From the NCBI GenBank assembly GCA_010093705.1, contig MU006090.1:1391817-1455816 (forward strand): a stretch of 64,000 nucleotides of DNA, in the 5' to 3' direction. Shown here in pieces: positions 36,401 through 47,891 of the stretch; position 1 is the stretch's first letter, and each line of letters starts with the position of its first letter. The stretch is from Patellaria atrata CBS 101060. Lineage: Eukaryota > Ascomycota > Dothideomycetes > Patellariales > Patellariaceae. Below the pieces are notes generated by a model. That model made no database searches. It worked only from the letters and a program-made list of their open reading frames with translations, and was not told the origin of the DNA. A program made the translations under genes and the position numbers.

Positions 36401-36788
36401 AGTCCGGCCATTCGTCTGGATAGTCCGCAGTGGCTATTTTACTGACGACATAGCCTGCAGCAGTTTCTATCTTTCTCTCTTGCCGACCGTTTGTGGCTAG
36501 GTCGAGCAGCATATGCCGCAGCCTGTGTTTGTTCTCATCGCTGATGTTTACTTGGCCAGTGTATTCATCGAACTGGGGAGACCAAGCGGTTGAGATGAAT
36601 TTCCTGAGAGTAAGGAGTGCAGACTGACGAATATTGATAGGTACGGATTCGTGTGAGCCCACAGAGGCGAGGGCAATTGGGAAGTCTGGGTTGGAGTGAT
36701 GTTGTTGGAGTTGAGCTTCCGCCTGTTTTCTGACACCCTCCTCCGCGGTTTGGGTTTCGGCAAGCAATCGCACTAATTGCTCCTCCAT
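33480..36788 (-). CDS. kap114: Importin beta family karyopherin, Kap114 / importin-9
   Basis: Five exons (36788-35979, 35929-34718, 34655-34084, 34035-33914, 33856-33480) give 1030 aa, the usual length of Kap114/importin-9. This HEAT-repeat nuclear import receptor carries histones and TBP in yeast. N-terminal importin-beta text includes 'EGVRKQAEAQLQQHHSNPDFPIAL' and 'INIRQSALLTLRKFI'. Later landmarks are 'FPSLLQPHAPILFSSTWEEL', 'EENALTNLAAELLAVF' across an intron, and the acidic loop 'DEAGSDDGDWEDEPGDLDL' near the C-terminus typical of importin-9. In intron 1, a 28-nt GTAAGG..CTAG option was rejected in favour of a 49-nt intron (GTATGG...GTAAAG) that restores 'QTVKVLFR'. Divergent from Rev7. 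Confidence 0.92.
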
Positions 36789-37157
36789 TGTTTCCTTAGC
36801 GGAGAGTGCAGTCTGGTGTAACAGGTAGAGAGTCTATCGGGCTCGACTAACTAATATTCGCGGCGTCAGGCTAATTGCACGAGCAATTCGTAGTACAACG
36901 TATTTGATGGATGACACAGGAATAAAGGCTTAGACTGGGGGTTTCGAGGTGAATTGTAGGACTAGTCAAAGACGCGTAGACGATGTTCTCTAATAAGAAG
37001 ATGCAAGGTAATCGTATATCAGTGGAAACTGTAAATTTCGATTTTCCTTGACGTGCTGTGTGACGATGGTGTGTTGTCGCGTCTTGGAAGCGTTGATGGT
37101 TCAGGTTCACCGTTTTCCGCGTTTTCCTTTTTCACTCGACCCCTCCTCAACCCCACC
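36789..37157. promoter_or_regulatory. Divergent promoter region Kap114 / Rev7
   Basis: This 369-base gap separates two divergent start codons and must hold both promoters. One ACGCGT (MluI cell-cycle box, the MBF site in yeasts) lies at 36972-36977. Its role is an inference; a single hexamer can occur by chance. Confidence 0.45.
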
Positions 37158-37919
37158 ATGGCCTCTCCCACGCCCCCGAACACCTTCAATGCTCTCATAT
37201 CGACCTTCACCTCCTTCCTTACCGTCGCAATCCACACTATAATCTATATTCGTTCTATCTATCCCCACGACACTTTTCTCACCGTTCGCGCCTACAATTA
37301 CCCTATCTACCAGTCAAGACACCCCGCCGTCTGCTCCTGGATCAATGATGCCGTCGCCGCCATCGAGGCCCAGCTCCTTTCGGGAATCGTCGAGCGTATT
37401 GCCATTGTTATATTCTCTCCAAACCAAAAGCCTTTGGAACGGTTCGTGTTTGATGTTGCGCGCTTCCCAGATGTTGGCAGGGAGGATCGGGACGTCCCAT
37501 TTGCGCCCGTAAATACAGAAGAGGGAGGGCTGGTGGAGGGCAATAACATCGGAGATCTTCGAATGGACACACCTACAGTGGACTTGGAAGAACAGTTTAG
37601 GGCGACCATGTCTAAGTTGGTCATTTACGGCTCGCAACTCAAACCATTGCCTCCCAATTGCTCCTTCACGGTCGCTGTCGAAAGCAAGAAAAAGGCGGAT
37701 CCTCTAATTGGTCACCCCCAACCTTGGATCCCAACACAGCCATCTTTTCAAACGCATAGGCTTACGGATGATAACGAGGACACACGGGGGGGAAGTCTAG
37801 GAGGAACAATGACGCTTCCTGTCAGATCAGTCGCTGCTGGTGAAATGGTTTTTGAGATGTGGATCGAAGAGGGCAAGGAGAAGTCGATTACCCTGAACTC
37901 ACTTAGCGGTGAGACTTAA
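37158..37919 (+). CDS. rev7: HORMA domain protein Rev7 (DNA polymerase zeta accessory subunit)
   Basis: The intronless 253-aa product has a HORMA domain through most of its length: 'FNALISTFTSFLTVAIHTIIYIRSIYPHDTF' in the first helix, 'HPAVCSWINDAVAAIEAQL', 'VERIAIVIFSPNQKPLERFVFDV' in the beta-sheet core, and 'EQFRATMSKLVIYGSQLKPLPPNCSFTVAVE'. This matches Rev7/MAD2L2 and not Mad2, because of the 'RSIYP' and 'RFVFDV' blocks. Rev7 binds Rev3 in translesion polymerase zeta. The frame is open upstream to 37053, but 37158 sits in a good context (CCACCATGG) and begins at the domain. It is divergent from Kap114. Confidence 0.9.
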   Translation: MASPTPPNTFNALISTFTSFLTVAIHTIIYIRSIYPHDTFLTVRAYNYPIYQSRHPAVCSWINDAVAAIEAQLLSGIVERIAIVIFSPNQKPLERFVFDVARFPDVGREDRDVPFAPVNTEEGGLVEGNNIGDLRMDTPTVDLEEQFRATMSKLVIYGSQLKPLPPNCSFTVAVESKKKADPLIGHPQPWIPTQPSFQTHRLTDDNEDTRGGSLGGTMTLPVRSVAAGEMVFEMWIEEGKEKSITLNSLSGET

Positions 37920-38272
37920 TCAAGCGCAGTTTGGTAGGGGTATTTTAGAATGTAAGGGGATTTTTGATAGTCTTCCCAACTCTATACACAATAATAGGTG
38001 ACTGCAGACGCAAATGCGAGAAGTATGTGATCTCGAAGGGGATATCTACAAAGTATAATACACAGTGAAATTAAAACCTCTGCCAATCATCGACCCATAA
38101 TAGCTCCAGCCCATATTGCCACCGAATGCATAGGCAGACATCGTAGTGAACATGTGTTTCCACAAGTAGCAACTTTGTCGTTTTGGACCGCACTTTGCTG
38201 AAGATTTTGAAACCTCTTTCCAGCAACCAGATCTGTTGATTTATCAAGAACCTTTACTCTTCATGAATAATC
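37920..38272. other. Convergent 3' spacer Rev7 / RBR ligase
   Basis: This is spacer DNA between two convergent stops. I see no gene, repeat or RNA signal in it. Confidence 0.5.
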
Positions 38273-40566
38273 CTATCGCTCCGGCCCTTGTAGATGCTCA
38301 CGCCACCTGATTCCCTCTAACCTAGGGTCTGGTGGAGGTAGTGCTCCTGCCCTATTGTTTACTTGTTCGGCAATCAACTGAATATTATCATGAAGGACGC
38401 CATAATCTCCCTCAGCTGGACGCGTCCACATAGGACGATGTATCGGACCGGGTGCTTCGAGGAAGAGGTTACGTTGTTCTCCTGCAAGTCGGATCCTTTC
38501 TGCTTCATCTGCGCTCTCGAGTCGGACTCTTTCCTCTTCTTGAACGGCGTCCGATACACCGATCTTCAGATCATCCGCGGTCAGATACGGGTTCTCCGCA
38601 CGTACTTTTGCTGAGGCTTTTGCCTCTGCATTTTTTACCGTCTCGTCGTCGCGGCGGACATAGTTGTCGTAGAGTGGGCATGGCCCTCTGTGGAAATGAT
38701 CATAATTTTGGCCTTTGACAGACTTGCTACACACATAACTAAATATTATTAGTGTCAATTAGTGAGTTATATAAACAAATCTAATCTCAAAACTATCGTA
38801 GGACCTAACCGACATACCATTGATACGCCTTACACATTGTGCACATCATCTTATTACAGCCGCCCTCCTTAAGGAACGCCGTACCGCATTTGCTATGTTA
38901 ATCAGCTATGAAATCTTGATTTATTTGAGTGTGTACATACTTGCAATGCCGGATCAATGCTGTTGACATTGCTTCTTCAATCTGGCGGCGCACGTCGAAT
39001 TTTTTGTGCCCTCTTGCGAACTCTTCGCAAGTTTGCGGAACATGGCTTTCAGCTTGGCATAACCTACAACTAATCTTTTGGCAGCAGGAGTCTTGACAAC
39101 GAAACTCCCGGTCGATCTCAGCGGGTGGACATATGGCCTTGAAGTCACAAAAAGGACATTCCTCGAGACCCTCCAAGCCCGCAAGCCTGATGTCGTTTTC
39201 TTGTTGCAGCTTCTCTAACTTCTCGAAATTCCTTTCGTGAAGACACGCTCGCAACTGCACACTTGAGAAAACCCCCATACAGCCGCTGCTATCAATACAG
39301 TTGGTTCTGCATTGATTCATACCGATTTCAGTCTCGATGTACTTGTTGACACAAACAATACAAGAGTAATGAGGATTTGGTGCATCACAGGATGCCATGC
39401 GATTTAGCGGATAGTCGGAACAGCAAGTCGAACCGAGGGACCGTAAGCTAAGCAATGGGGGTGTAACTGTGAGCACTTACCATTCAGCTATTGCGTTGTT
39501 CTGCAATGCGTGTCGAAGATTTTCAGCTTCTTGAGCAGCGTTCTCTTCGACGAGTTTTCTTTGAGCTAGCATATTCGTTAGGAGACGTAGGCAAAACTTC
39601 TAGCAGTACAACGTACCAGCCTCTTGAGTAGATCTCTTCTTCGCTGCTTCTAGTTCCCTCCTAAGGTCAACTACGACAGGGTTGGTAATATCAAAATCAA
39701 TTGTTCGCTGTTGAGCCTTCCTTCTATATGGAGGATCCTTCGCAGGGTCATATTGTCGTTCAGCTGTTTCGATGGCGAGATACGCATGTATTAAGAATGT
39801 ATGCGTTTTGAGAGTGTTCTGAATGAACTTCTTCGGCACATTAGGGAACTCATTTTGTAAGTATATGATTCTGAGGTGTTGTGAGCTTTCGGTCTACCAA
39901 TATACCAGCAAACCAGGAAAGCGTTTATCCTGCTTGGGAAGGGGTACATATCCCTCCGTATCTAGAGGTATGGATTGTCTTATGTAGTACAACAAAAGAT
40001 AATATCATAGGTGGGACTGGGAAGCAGACTTACGCGAGTCTTGTATACGAAACGGTGATCGCCTCCCGATCAGGATTCTTCCATTCCTCAATTTCATCCT
40101 GCACGCTCTCTCGCCTCTTCCTCTTCAACCCTTGACCCGTATTCTGCTCCTTCGGGTAGCTTTCTAAGCCAAGCGTGCTGTCGATGAAAAAGTTGCACCA
40201 CATGTTTACATCAGTGCCAACTTGGAATGTATCTGCAAAGTTCTCTTTGACGTATTCATGGGAAATACCCGGAAAAATTTCGGAAATCCTCAGAAAGAGA
40301 TCTGGCTCCATGGTGTTCGACTATTGATATCGTGGCTGTATTGATGTTGAGTCAACGAAATTCTTCTGATGTCCGAAACCCGCAAACTCTGCGATTCGAA
40401 AGATTTCACCCCACTCCTGTTCTGTCGTCTCTGCAATGTCGAATTGGGTCTGTGGACCGACTGCTGCGTTGAAAAAAGCGTCGTTTCCGTCGTCGTGAGG
40501 ATCGCTGTCGGAATCCAGGTCAATGACCTCAAACCGTTGAGCTTGAAGTCTGTTGTGGCAAGGCAT
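38273..40566 (-). CDS. RBR-type E3 ubiquitin ligase, RNF216/TRIAD3-like
   Basis: Exons 40311-40034, 39870-39617, 39565-39481, 39447-38941, 38892-38818 and 38738-38273 close in phase (554 aa from an ATG at 40311). The RING1-IBR-RING2 unit is visible: Cys-rich 'CCSDYPLNRMASCD..HYSCIVC', IBR 'EECPFCDFKAICP..CQDSCCQKISCRLC', then RING2 'CNKCGTAFLKEGGCNKMMC', where the Cys after GG is the expected catalytic residue, ending 'CYVCSKSVKGQNYDHF'. Coiled, charged sequence follows. RBR ligases form a thioester with ubiquitin before transfer; this layout resembles RNF216. The same frame continues upstream to 40566 with 'FEVIDLDSDSD', typical of this family's N-terminus, but a TAG lies between. A 36-nt intron (GTTGAC...CAATAG) would remove it. 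The N-terminus is therefore uncertain. Confidence 0.85.
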
Positions 40567-41925
40567 TCTTTGTTGACTTAACAGGTCGCGAAAATAGTAC
40601 GGGGGAGTCTGGAAATTGCACGTGGGTTGAAGAACTCCCGTGTAGTGAATGCTCTCATTCACGTGGCACGTGTGCGGTTTTGATCTCTTAATTCAACAGC
40701 GATATGAATATCACAAGTGACTTAGAATGAATGTTGCTTTACTCCTTGAACACTGTAAGACAGTTGAAATTGATATGAACAATGGAATGACTGAAAGAGA
40801 GAAGTTCAGTAGCATCATTCTCACTATCTTGAGTATCATCGTCGTTCTCTTGCGTCACTGAGCATGATCATGAAGCAGTTGCTACGAATACTTCTTGGCA
40901 GAATAGATTTATCGTAGTTGAACTTTTTCGAAGCGTGACCCTCCTAAAAGTACTCTTCCTTACCTTCAGTCTTTCACGTACGGTATAGAAGGTTATTGGG
41001 TTAAGTTGAGGTTTACAACCACGTGACGTTCGATGGCGCTAAAGCGGAATCACTCTAGCGTATTGTAGAAAAAGGAAAACTGGACGGCTTCTTCTGTATG
41101 CTCGTTCGGTTTTCTGATACCTGTATTCCACCTTATTCATTACTGGATGCTACAAGCTCTCAACCGTAAAAGGAACTAAGGTTTATGATGAATTCATGAA
41201 GCAAGCCTGTGCGCGATGGTTTCGCACCTTGATCACGTCTCTATGCAACCCCAAGAAGTCAATTGAGATTACGCGCAAGTACGGATGTGCAGTAGAGCAA
41301 TCAGAGTATTAGTAGACTTATCTACCCATTGCTCTTTTGTCTAGACTTACTAGACAACTTGACTGGTGAAGTAAAAAGCGTAAATATAACTTCACACCTG
41401 TGATGGTTTTGTTTGCTCCCTTCAATTTCATCTTCAACCTATCGTTTAATGCAAGATATTTTTTGTTTCTCGCTTGATTATTCGATCGCTCAACACAGAC
41501 GTAACATCTCTACCTATGGGCTTAAATGTAACTTTAATTGCTGAAGCATGCCGTGTTACGCTTTCTAAACTCCCTTTTCACCTCTTTTAGTTTCATAGTA
41601 CCCGTTATCCAGCTAAAATAGGCCTACCTCATCGCTTTCCTACGGGATGGGGCGGGTTCCATCGGCCTGGATGCGGACGTGTTCTTCGATTGTTGAGGCA
41701 AACCTTACGTACAACCTACTACTACAAGCTTAACTACGCTGTGTAAGGGCTCACATTGTCTTCTAACTATTTCATGAGACTGGAAAGAAGATGGGGTGGA
41801 GCAATCAATCATAAACATTAAACATAATATCTTCTGAACAACTCTCCCTTTCCGCTCCGTATTTTCACTGCTATCAGAAAAAAAAGTCTACGATAGTGTT
41901 CTTACAAAGATTCAACAGACTAGTT
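40567..41925. other. Intergenic region RBR ligase / LYC1-like
   Basis: These 1.36 kb between divergent starts hold no supportable gene. No repeat or RNA signal was recognised. Confidence 0.45.
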
Positions 41926-43150
41926 ATGGGTTCTCTTCCTTTACCGGAGCGTGACTCTCCGACTCTCACTCTTGTCCAGCCCACAGAAGATGAGAAAATC
42001 GCCCAGTGGAAGCTTAATGGGACTTCCTGGAAGGGGGCTTTGCCGAATGTTGAATCATACGTTGCTCGGGAAGCATATCTTGAGCAGCAAGAACTCACAC
42101 GTAACGGAGGCCTCACGCTATGGGTCCTGGTTGACATTGCAGCTAAGAATCGACAAGTCCTCTGCGGTTGTGATACATACCGCAAGAAAGCTATGATGTG
42201 GAAGGATGGCCGTGTTAAGGATGTTGTAAGCTATGGGATAGGGAGTGTCTTTTGTCCTCCGGACAAGAGAGGAAAAGGATATGCTGGACGCATGATGAAA
42301 GAGTTGGGCAAAATTTTGAAGACATGGAAATTGGCAGACGGTGAGCAATGTCTGTTCACTACCCTCTACTCAGATATTGGTAAGGTAAGTAGACTTCTGC
42401 ACAGATGTTGTTAGCAATCGCTCAATCAGATTTTAGAAATTTTATGCCAATCATGGTTGGAACCCATATCCGTCTTCCTATATCTCTGTACCCGCATCCT
42501 TCACGCTCCCTCAATCACTCCCAGCAGTGCGTGCATTATACGCCCCCGAACTTGCGGAACTTTGCACTATTGACGAGAATCTTGTGCGTCAACGTCTGGA
42601 ACTGTTACCTAAGGACAGTAAAACGACTGTGGCCCTAACCCCAGATGTAGCAACCATTCGCTGGCTCCATGCACGCGAAGAATTTGTCGGCCGAGAAGTA
42701 TACCACAAAGTCCCGGATATCAAGGGTGCCCTCGTCGGTACTGAAAAGGGTGGACGTGTCTGGGCTATTTTCACACGAATGTGGTATAACTCAGATCCTA
42801 AAGCAACCAATGGTAATATCCTTTATTTTCTTCGTCTGGTTATCGAGGACAAGGTGACGGATGAACCGACAGAAAAACCAACGGACTTCCAGGAGTCAAA
42901 GCACACGCTAGCTATTGCTGCTATAATCGCATTCGCTCTGAATCAGGTAAAAGAGTGGGGAATGGAAGAAGTTCAAGCATGGAATCCCACTGCTGATGTC
43001 GTTGCTGCTGCCAAATACCTGTATCCTGAAGCCAAAGCAATCAACAGGGACGAGGAAAGTATAGCCAGTCTAATGTGGTATGGTACCGAAACGGGTAACA
43101 ATAAAGAGGATGTCGACTGGATAGAATGCGAAAAGTATGTCTGGTGCTGA
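41926..43150 (+). CDS. LYC1-like GNAT acetyltransferase
   Basis: Exons 41926-42384 and 42437-43150 join in phase 0 (GTAAGT...TTTTAG) to give 390 aa. The protein resembles Yarrowia LYC1, a lysine N6-acetyltransferase that starts lysine catabolism. The acetyl-CoA binding motif of GNAT enzymes reads 'GIGSVFCPPDKRGKGYAGRMMKEL' (about 103-127), followed by 'LYSDIGKKFYANHGWNPYPSSYI', where the Tyr matches the usual GNAT beta5/alpha4 position. The long C-terminal half ('RWLHAREEFVGREVYHKVPDIKGALVG', 'EVQAWNP') is specific to this fungal family. An in-frame Met ten codons upstream (41896) exists, but 'MGSLPLPERDSPTLTL' is the likelier start. Lysine specificity is by family resemblance only. Confidence 0.85.
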
Positions 43151-43550
43151 GCGACGATATCATGTCAGGGAGACCAATACCGTCCTTATAAAATACCTTT
43201 TATTATTATAAATTTAACTAAGTTAGCGGGAATGGATTACCTAAGGTAGATAGCAACTTCCAAACGCAGCCCCCATGTTTGCTTTGTTTGACCACTATTC
43301 CGTGGCCGAGACGTAGGGGGCAGCCCAATCAAAATCTAGCACCGAACTTCGGAGCGACAAGTAATTTTCAAGTAGCCACTACGATTCCATATTTTATAAT
43401 GTTCACGCAACGAATAATCAGGGATCATTTCTACAGTGAAGCAATTGAGCTTGATAGAATACACTATAGAAGTAATTGGTGGATTTACAACAATTTATTT
43501 CTGACCAAGCACACCCCTTCCAGCTCTTGTTGGTAAAAGCATCTCAAAAT
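43151..43550. other. Spacer before threonine synthase
   Basis: No gene is seen. I looked for TGACTC/TGAGTCA (Gcn4/Cpc1) sites, which often precede amino-acid biosynthesis genes, and did not find a clear one. Confidence 0.4.
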
Positions 43551-45382
43551 ATGAATACTCACACCCCTTCTCAGAGATATCTCAGTACCAGAGCTGGATC
43601 GTATGATGTGAGTAATTCGATACTCCCGCTTCTTATACTGATCTGTGATAGCTCTCCTTTGAGGAGGTCGTGCTCAAAGGCCTCGCAGCAGATGGGGGCT
43701 TGTTTATCCCTGAAGAGATACCAACTCTACCAGGAGACTGGGCTACATTGTGGAAGGACTGTTCCTTTCAGGAACTAGCCTTCCACATCTTCTCGTTGTA
43801 TATCTCTCCTTCTGAGATTCCCTCGGATGACCTGAAGGATATTATCAAACGGAGTTATTCTACGTTTCGTGCTTCAGATATCACGCCCGTAGTTCAACTT
43901 GATGAGAAGAAGAATATCCATCTACTTGAACTGTTCCACGGACCAAGCTGGTCATTTAAGGATGTCGCGCTCCAATTCGTTGGGAACCTATTTGAGTATT
44001 TTCTCGTTAAGAGAAACGAGGGTAAGTCAGGCAGAGAGAGGGAGCACCTTACAGTCATAGGAGCAACTAGTGGAGACACTGGTTCTGCTGCAATATATGG
44101 TCTTCGAGGGAAGAAAGATGTTTCCGTTTTCATCATGCATCCGAAAGAAAAAGTCAGTCCTATTCAAGAAGCGCAGATGACTACTGTACTGGATCCGAAT
44201 GTGCATAACTTAGCAATAAACGGAACATTTGATGATTGTCAGGTAGGTTATGGAAATTTCATAGCTATCCTAGTTCTAACGGTGCCTTTAGGACTTTGTA
44301 AAAGCGCTATTTGCAGATCCGGCCATTAATTCGACGCATAAACTCGCTGCGGTCAACTCTATTAACTGGGCTCGTATTTTGGCCCAGATAACATACTATT
44401 TTGCTTCGTACTTTTCTGTAATCCGATCGCCTACGTTCGTTTCTGGTGCTGAGATAAGATATTGTACGCCAACTGGAAACTTTGGAGGTAAGCAAGGTGG
44501 TATACTGCCGCTCAGCTTCCACAGGCTAACCCGCTAGATATCCTTGCTGGATACTTCGCAAAGAGAATGGGTCTACCTATCGCGAAGCTAGTCATCGCAA
44601 CTAATGAGAACGATATCCTTCATCGGTTTTGGCGGACGGGTCATTACGAAAAGAAACCGGTCCATGGACGTGATGCGGAAGGGGGTATCGTTGAGGATGG
44701 AGTCAAAGCGCATGAAGATGGTGTCAAGGAGACGTTGAGTCCAGCAATGGATATTCTTGTCAGTAGTAACTTTGAGCGGCTGCTGTGGTTCCTCGCATAT
44801 TCGATATATGGTGACTCGTCATCTTCCGTCGAAGACAAGCGCAAGGTTGCGGGAGAGCATGTCAAGCGGTGGCTGGAGGAGCTAAAAACTTCGGGAGGTT
44901 TCGGGGTCGAGCCGCAGATACTTGAAGCTGCGAAACAAGACTTCGAGTCGGAGAGGGTTAGCGATGCGCAAACATTGGAGACCATCAAGAACGTCTATTC
45001 AAATCCACTTCCTCCTATTATAGCGAAGAAAGCAGTTCAAGGAAGCACTGGGACATTGATTGGACATAACTACGTTCTGGATCCCCATTCGGCCATCGGC
45101 GTCACAGCAGCATATCGTTCTGTAGCGAGGAATCCCGGACCAACAACGCATCATATTACGCTCGCTACGGCACATCCTGCAAAATTTTCTCATGCGGTCG
45201 AGAAGGCCTTGCATGGCTCAAGTAGTTTTACATTTGAAAAGGTACTTCCAGAGCAATTCATTGGGCTAGAAGAAAAGGAGAAAAGGCTCACGGACGTACG
45301 AAAAGAACTTGGCATGGAAGGTGTTCGAGAAATAGTCGTGAGAGAGGTAGAGGAAGAAAGACGAGAGCGAGGCGAGATCTAG
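43551..45382 (+). CDS. thr4: Threonine synthase
   Basis: This PLP enzyme converts O-phosphohomoserine to threonine, the last step of threonine synthesis. Exons are 43551-43607, 43652-44242, 44292-44487 and 44538-45382 (562 aa). Family landmarks in order: 'MNTHTPSQRYLSTRAGSYDLSFEEV', 'GLAADGGLFIPEEIP', PLP lysine in 'GPSWSFKDVALQ' (about residue 122), 'GATSGDTGSAAIYGLRG', 'DPNVHNLAINGTFDDCQDFVK', 'NSINWARILAQITYYF', 'TPTGNFGDILAGYFAKRMGLP' and 'GVTAAYR'. It has the fungal Thr4 length plus a slightly longer Glu/Arg-rich tail. The three introns are short GT-AG introns whose removal restores unbroken conserved blocks. Confidence 0.95.
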
Positions 45383-45512
45383 ACTTAATATGGTATAATG
45401 CTGGATATTAAGGGTTGTTTTATGAATTAGTTAAAAAGTCAACAAACTTGAGCGTTGTGGATGGCTTCATAGGGTTTAATTATCACCATCACGTGCTACG
45501 CGGCAACCTTTG

Positions 45513-45525
45513 ACGCGTTACGCGT
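45513..45525. promoter_or_regulatory. Two ACGCGT (MCB-type) boxes upstream of the AT-hook gene
   Basis: Two ACGCGT hexamers at 45513-45518 and 45520-45525 lie about 90-100 bases before the AT-hook protein start. In yeasts ACGCGT is the site for MBF (Mbp1/Swi6), which drives G1/S genes. A close pair is less likely to be chance than a single site, but binding is an inference. Confidence 0.45.
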
Positions 45526-45612
45526 GTTACCGCACGTTAACCCATTAGGTTCAACCCCACAGTTTACTTTTGTGTGTCACACGGTCCAATATCTCATTTC
45601 ACTCTGGTTACT

Positions 45613-47891
45613 ATGCGATTTGTGATCCAGGACTCTGATGATGACGTCGACAATGACTCTTGTCGCTCTCCACCTGCAAATCGGAATACTTTGTCACCAT
45701 GTAAAGACATAAGCACCCGTGAGGACCAGTTGCCCTCGCAGAGAGGCGCAACCTTTTCAGGTATGTTACATATTATTCTTGCGCTGCACAATACTGATAA
45801 GCGCCGCCATCATAGGGGAGAAAGACGCTCCAGCCCATGAACCAATCGATGTCGCATCCCTAACTTTCTCACCAGCGAAAATGTCGGAACCTATATCGCC
45901 CATAAATCAACGTCTAAAACGACGAAATACAATGGCCGATACACTATTGCGGAGCTCTCCGAATACCAAATTAGAGCGGAGGAAAACCTTAAAGACGTAC
46001 GGCCAGACGAAACACAAGTATGATAACCTTGACCAATTCAACGCCACTTCTGAAAGATTGAAGGAACCAGGGAATATCCAGGATAGTGGTGCTAAGAATA
46101 TTAAATCACCAGAGAAGAGTTCGGGAAATGACACTGCATCATTTGGATCCTTGGTTGCCAGAAGCCTGGAGAGCGCGGAGAAATGGGAAATCTCTGCATC
46201 TCTGCGTGACGATTTTGCACAACATGAACCCAATGTCATGTTTCCAACCTCGAGTACGGTTCTTAATACGACCCAAACTCAGAAGTACATCAGTGATGCT
46301 ATTGCTGCAGGCAATAGCGCACCAGTTCTCGATATAGCAATACCTGGTAGCAACAATTCGTTCTCGTTCTCCCAGTATCTTGCTACGCAAACTGTAAAAG
46401 TTTCCCAAGTGCCCTTATCATGTCTCATTATAAGCTAACTTTCTCAAGACATCTCAACCGCAACCCGAGAACCATGATATCTCATATGGGCTTTCTCCGG
46501 TTGTGGAACTAGATGAAGGAGCTTCTACTCACTATTCCTCCCTGAACACTAAAAAACAAGTCGTTGCAGAATCTCATACGTCTTACCCGCAGACCATTCA
46601 AGAGAAGTCTGTACACGAGTTACCTGTTGCTTTTGCATCTCTTAGTCAGATTGCGCCCGTGAAAGTAGGAACGCGTCCGAGAATCGACCCCGCCAATGAT
46701 CTCTACTCAGATGAGCTTGCAATAGGCCTGCCAAAAGAATTATACAAACCGAGACCTAGTCGCTCGAGATCTGCTCAAGTCATACCTCAGGACGACGGAA
46801 GTACCTCTATCAAGGCCACAGACTCAAAAAAGTCCAAGATCCAGAGACGGAAGACCACTAACCATGGGGAAGGTTCTTTAGCCAAAATTTCCCAGACCCA
46901 CTTGGAAACGGTTCAGGATATAGATCCGCAGGTTATTCCCGAACAGGGAGTCGAAAATAGAATCTCTGGGACGCTCCAGGGTCCTTCCACTAATAAGAAT
47001 TCCATATCCACTCAAGTCTCCCTTGAGGATGAGATAGCGGATGTTAAGACAGCTGCTCGTCCACAACTATTCTCAAGCGAAAACCAGAGAGATGAAACTC
47101 GCCCAGTCGATACCACTAGTATTGAGCAGGAAAACTCGGATCCCTCGAAAACAAAAAAGCGCAAAAGAGGAAGACCAAAAACTGTAAGCAACGATGAACT
47201 GCAGTCTTGTCGCTTGGCGACAGAGACCGATACGCATAAAGTAGAACCACCTCGTGAGGCGCCAAAAGGGAGTGATTTGGAACCTATTGGAATGGCACAA
47301 TCTGTGATTGAAGCGAGTGCGAGAAACGAAGTGGTACAACACGTAGATAGGAATCAAATAGAAGAGTTAAACAAGAAAAACTCGAAAGTAAAGCGAAGAA
47401 AAACGGCTCCGACAACAGTATCAGACGCAGATGGGGTGGTAGACGAAGATCTTCAAGACGAGAATCCGATTGTAGAAAAAACAAAGAGAAGCCGTGGAAG
47501 GCCACGTTCGATACAAAAGGCGATCCAGACCAGCAACGTCATTCCCAGTGCTAGGAAGGTACAAAGAGTGGAGGATAAACCTCAGAACGAAGACCGGAAG
47601 ACGCCTGAAGGAGAACCACTCCAGAATGTTGACCCAAATCTAAATCATGTTGAGGCAAGGTTGACGAAATTTGTCGGCGAAGTTCCTCCAAGCACTCCGC
47701 CCACCACGAAAGAAAAGGATTCGAGAATTGACGAAGACAATAGATCCTCAACTGTCACGATGAAAGGAAAGGGAGAAACTTCTTCTAGTCCTACAAACCA
47801 CTCACCTCTAAACAAAGGCAAGGTACCTTACAGAGTTGGCTTAAGCCGTCGTGCTAGGATACCCTCTCTTCTACGAGTACACAAAAAGTAG
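45613..47891 (+). CDS. AT-hook chromatin-associated protein, function unknown
   Basis: Exons 45613-45760, 45816-46408 and 46449-47891 give 727 aa. The first intron is GTATGT...CATAG (phase 1) and the second GTGCCC...CTCAAG (phase 0). The start 'MRFVIQDSDDD' resembles acidic N-termini of nuclear fungal proteins. Two AT-hook cores are visible, 'KRKRGRPKT' (about residue 485) and 'RSRGRPRS' (about 595), each in a basic patch. A conserved-looking block 'LYSDELAIGLPKELYKPRPSRSRS' precedes them, and the C-terminus ends in 'VPYRVGLSRRARIPSLLR', a motif I recall at the ends of fungal AT-hook proteins. AT-hooks bind the minor groove of A/T-rich DNA. The rest appears disordered. Paired ACGCGT boxes upstream hint at G1/S expression. 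Confidence 0.82.
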
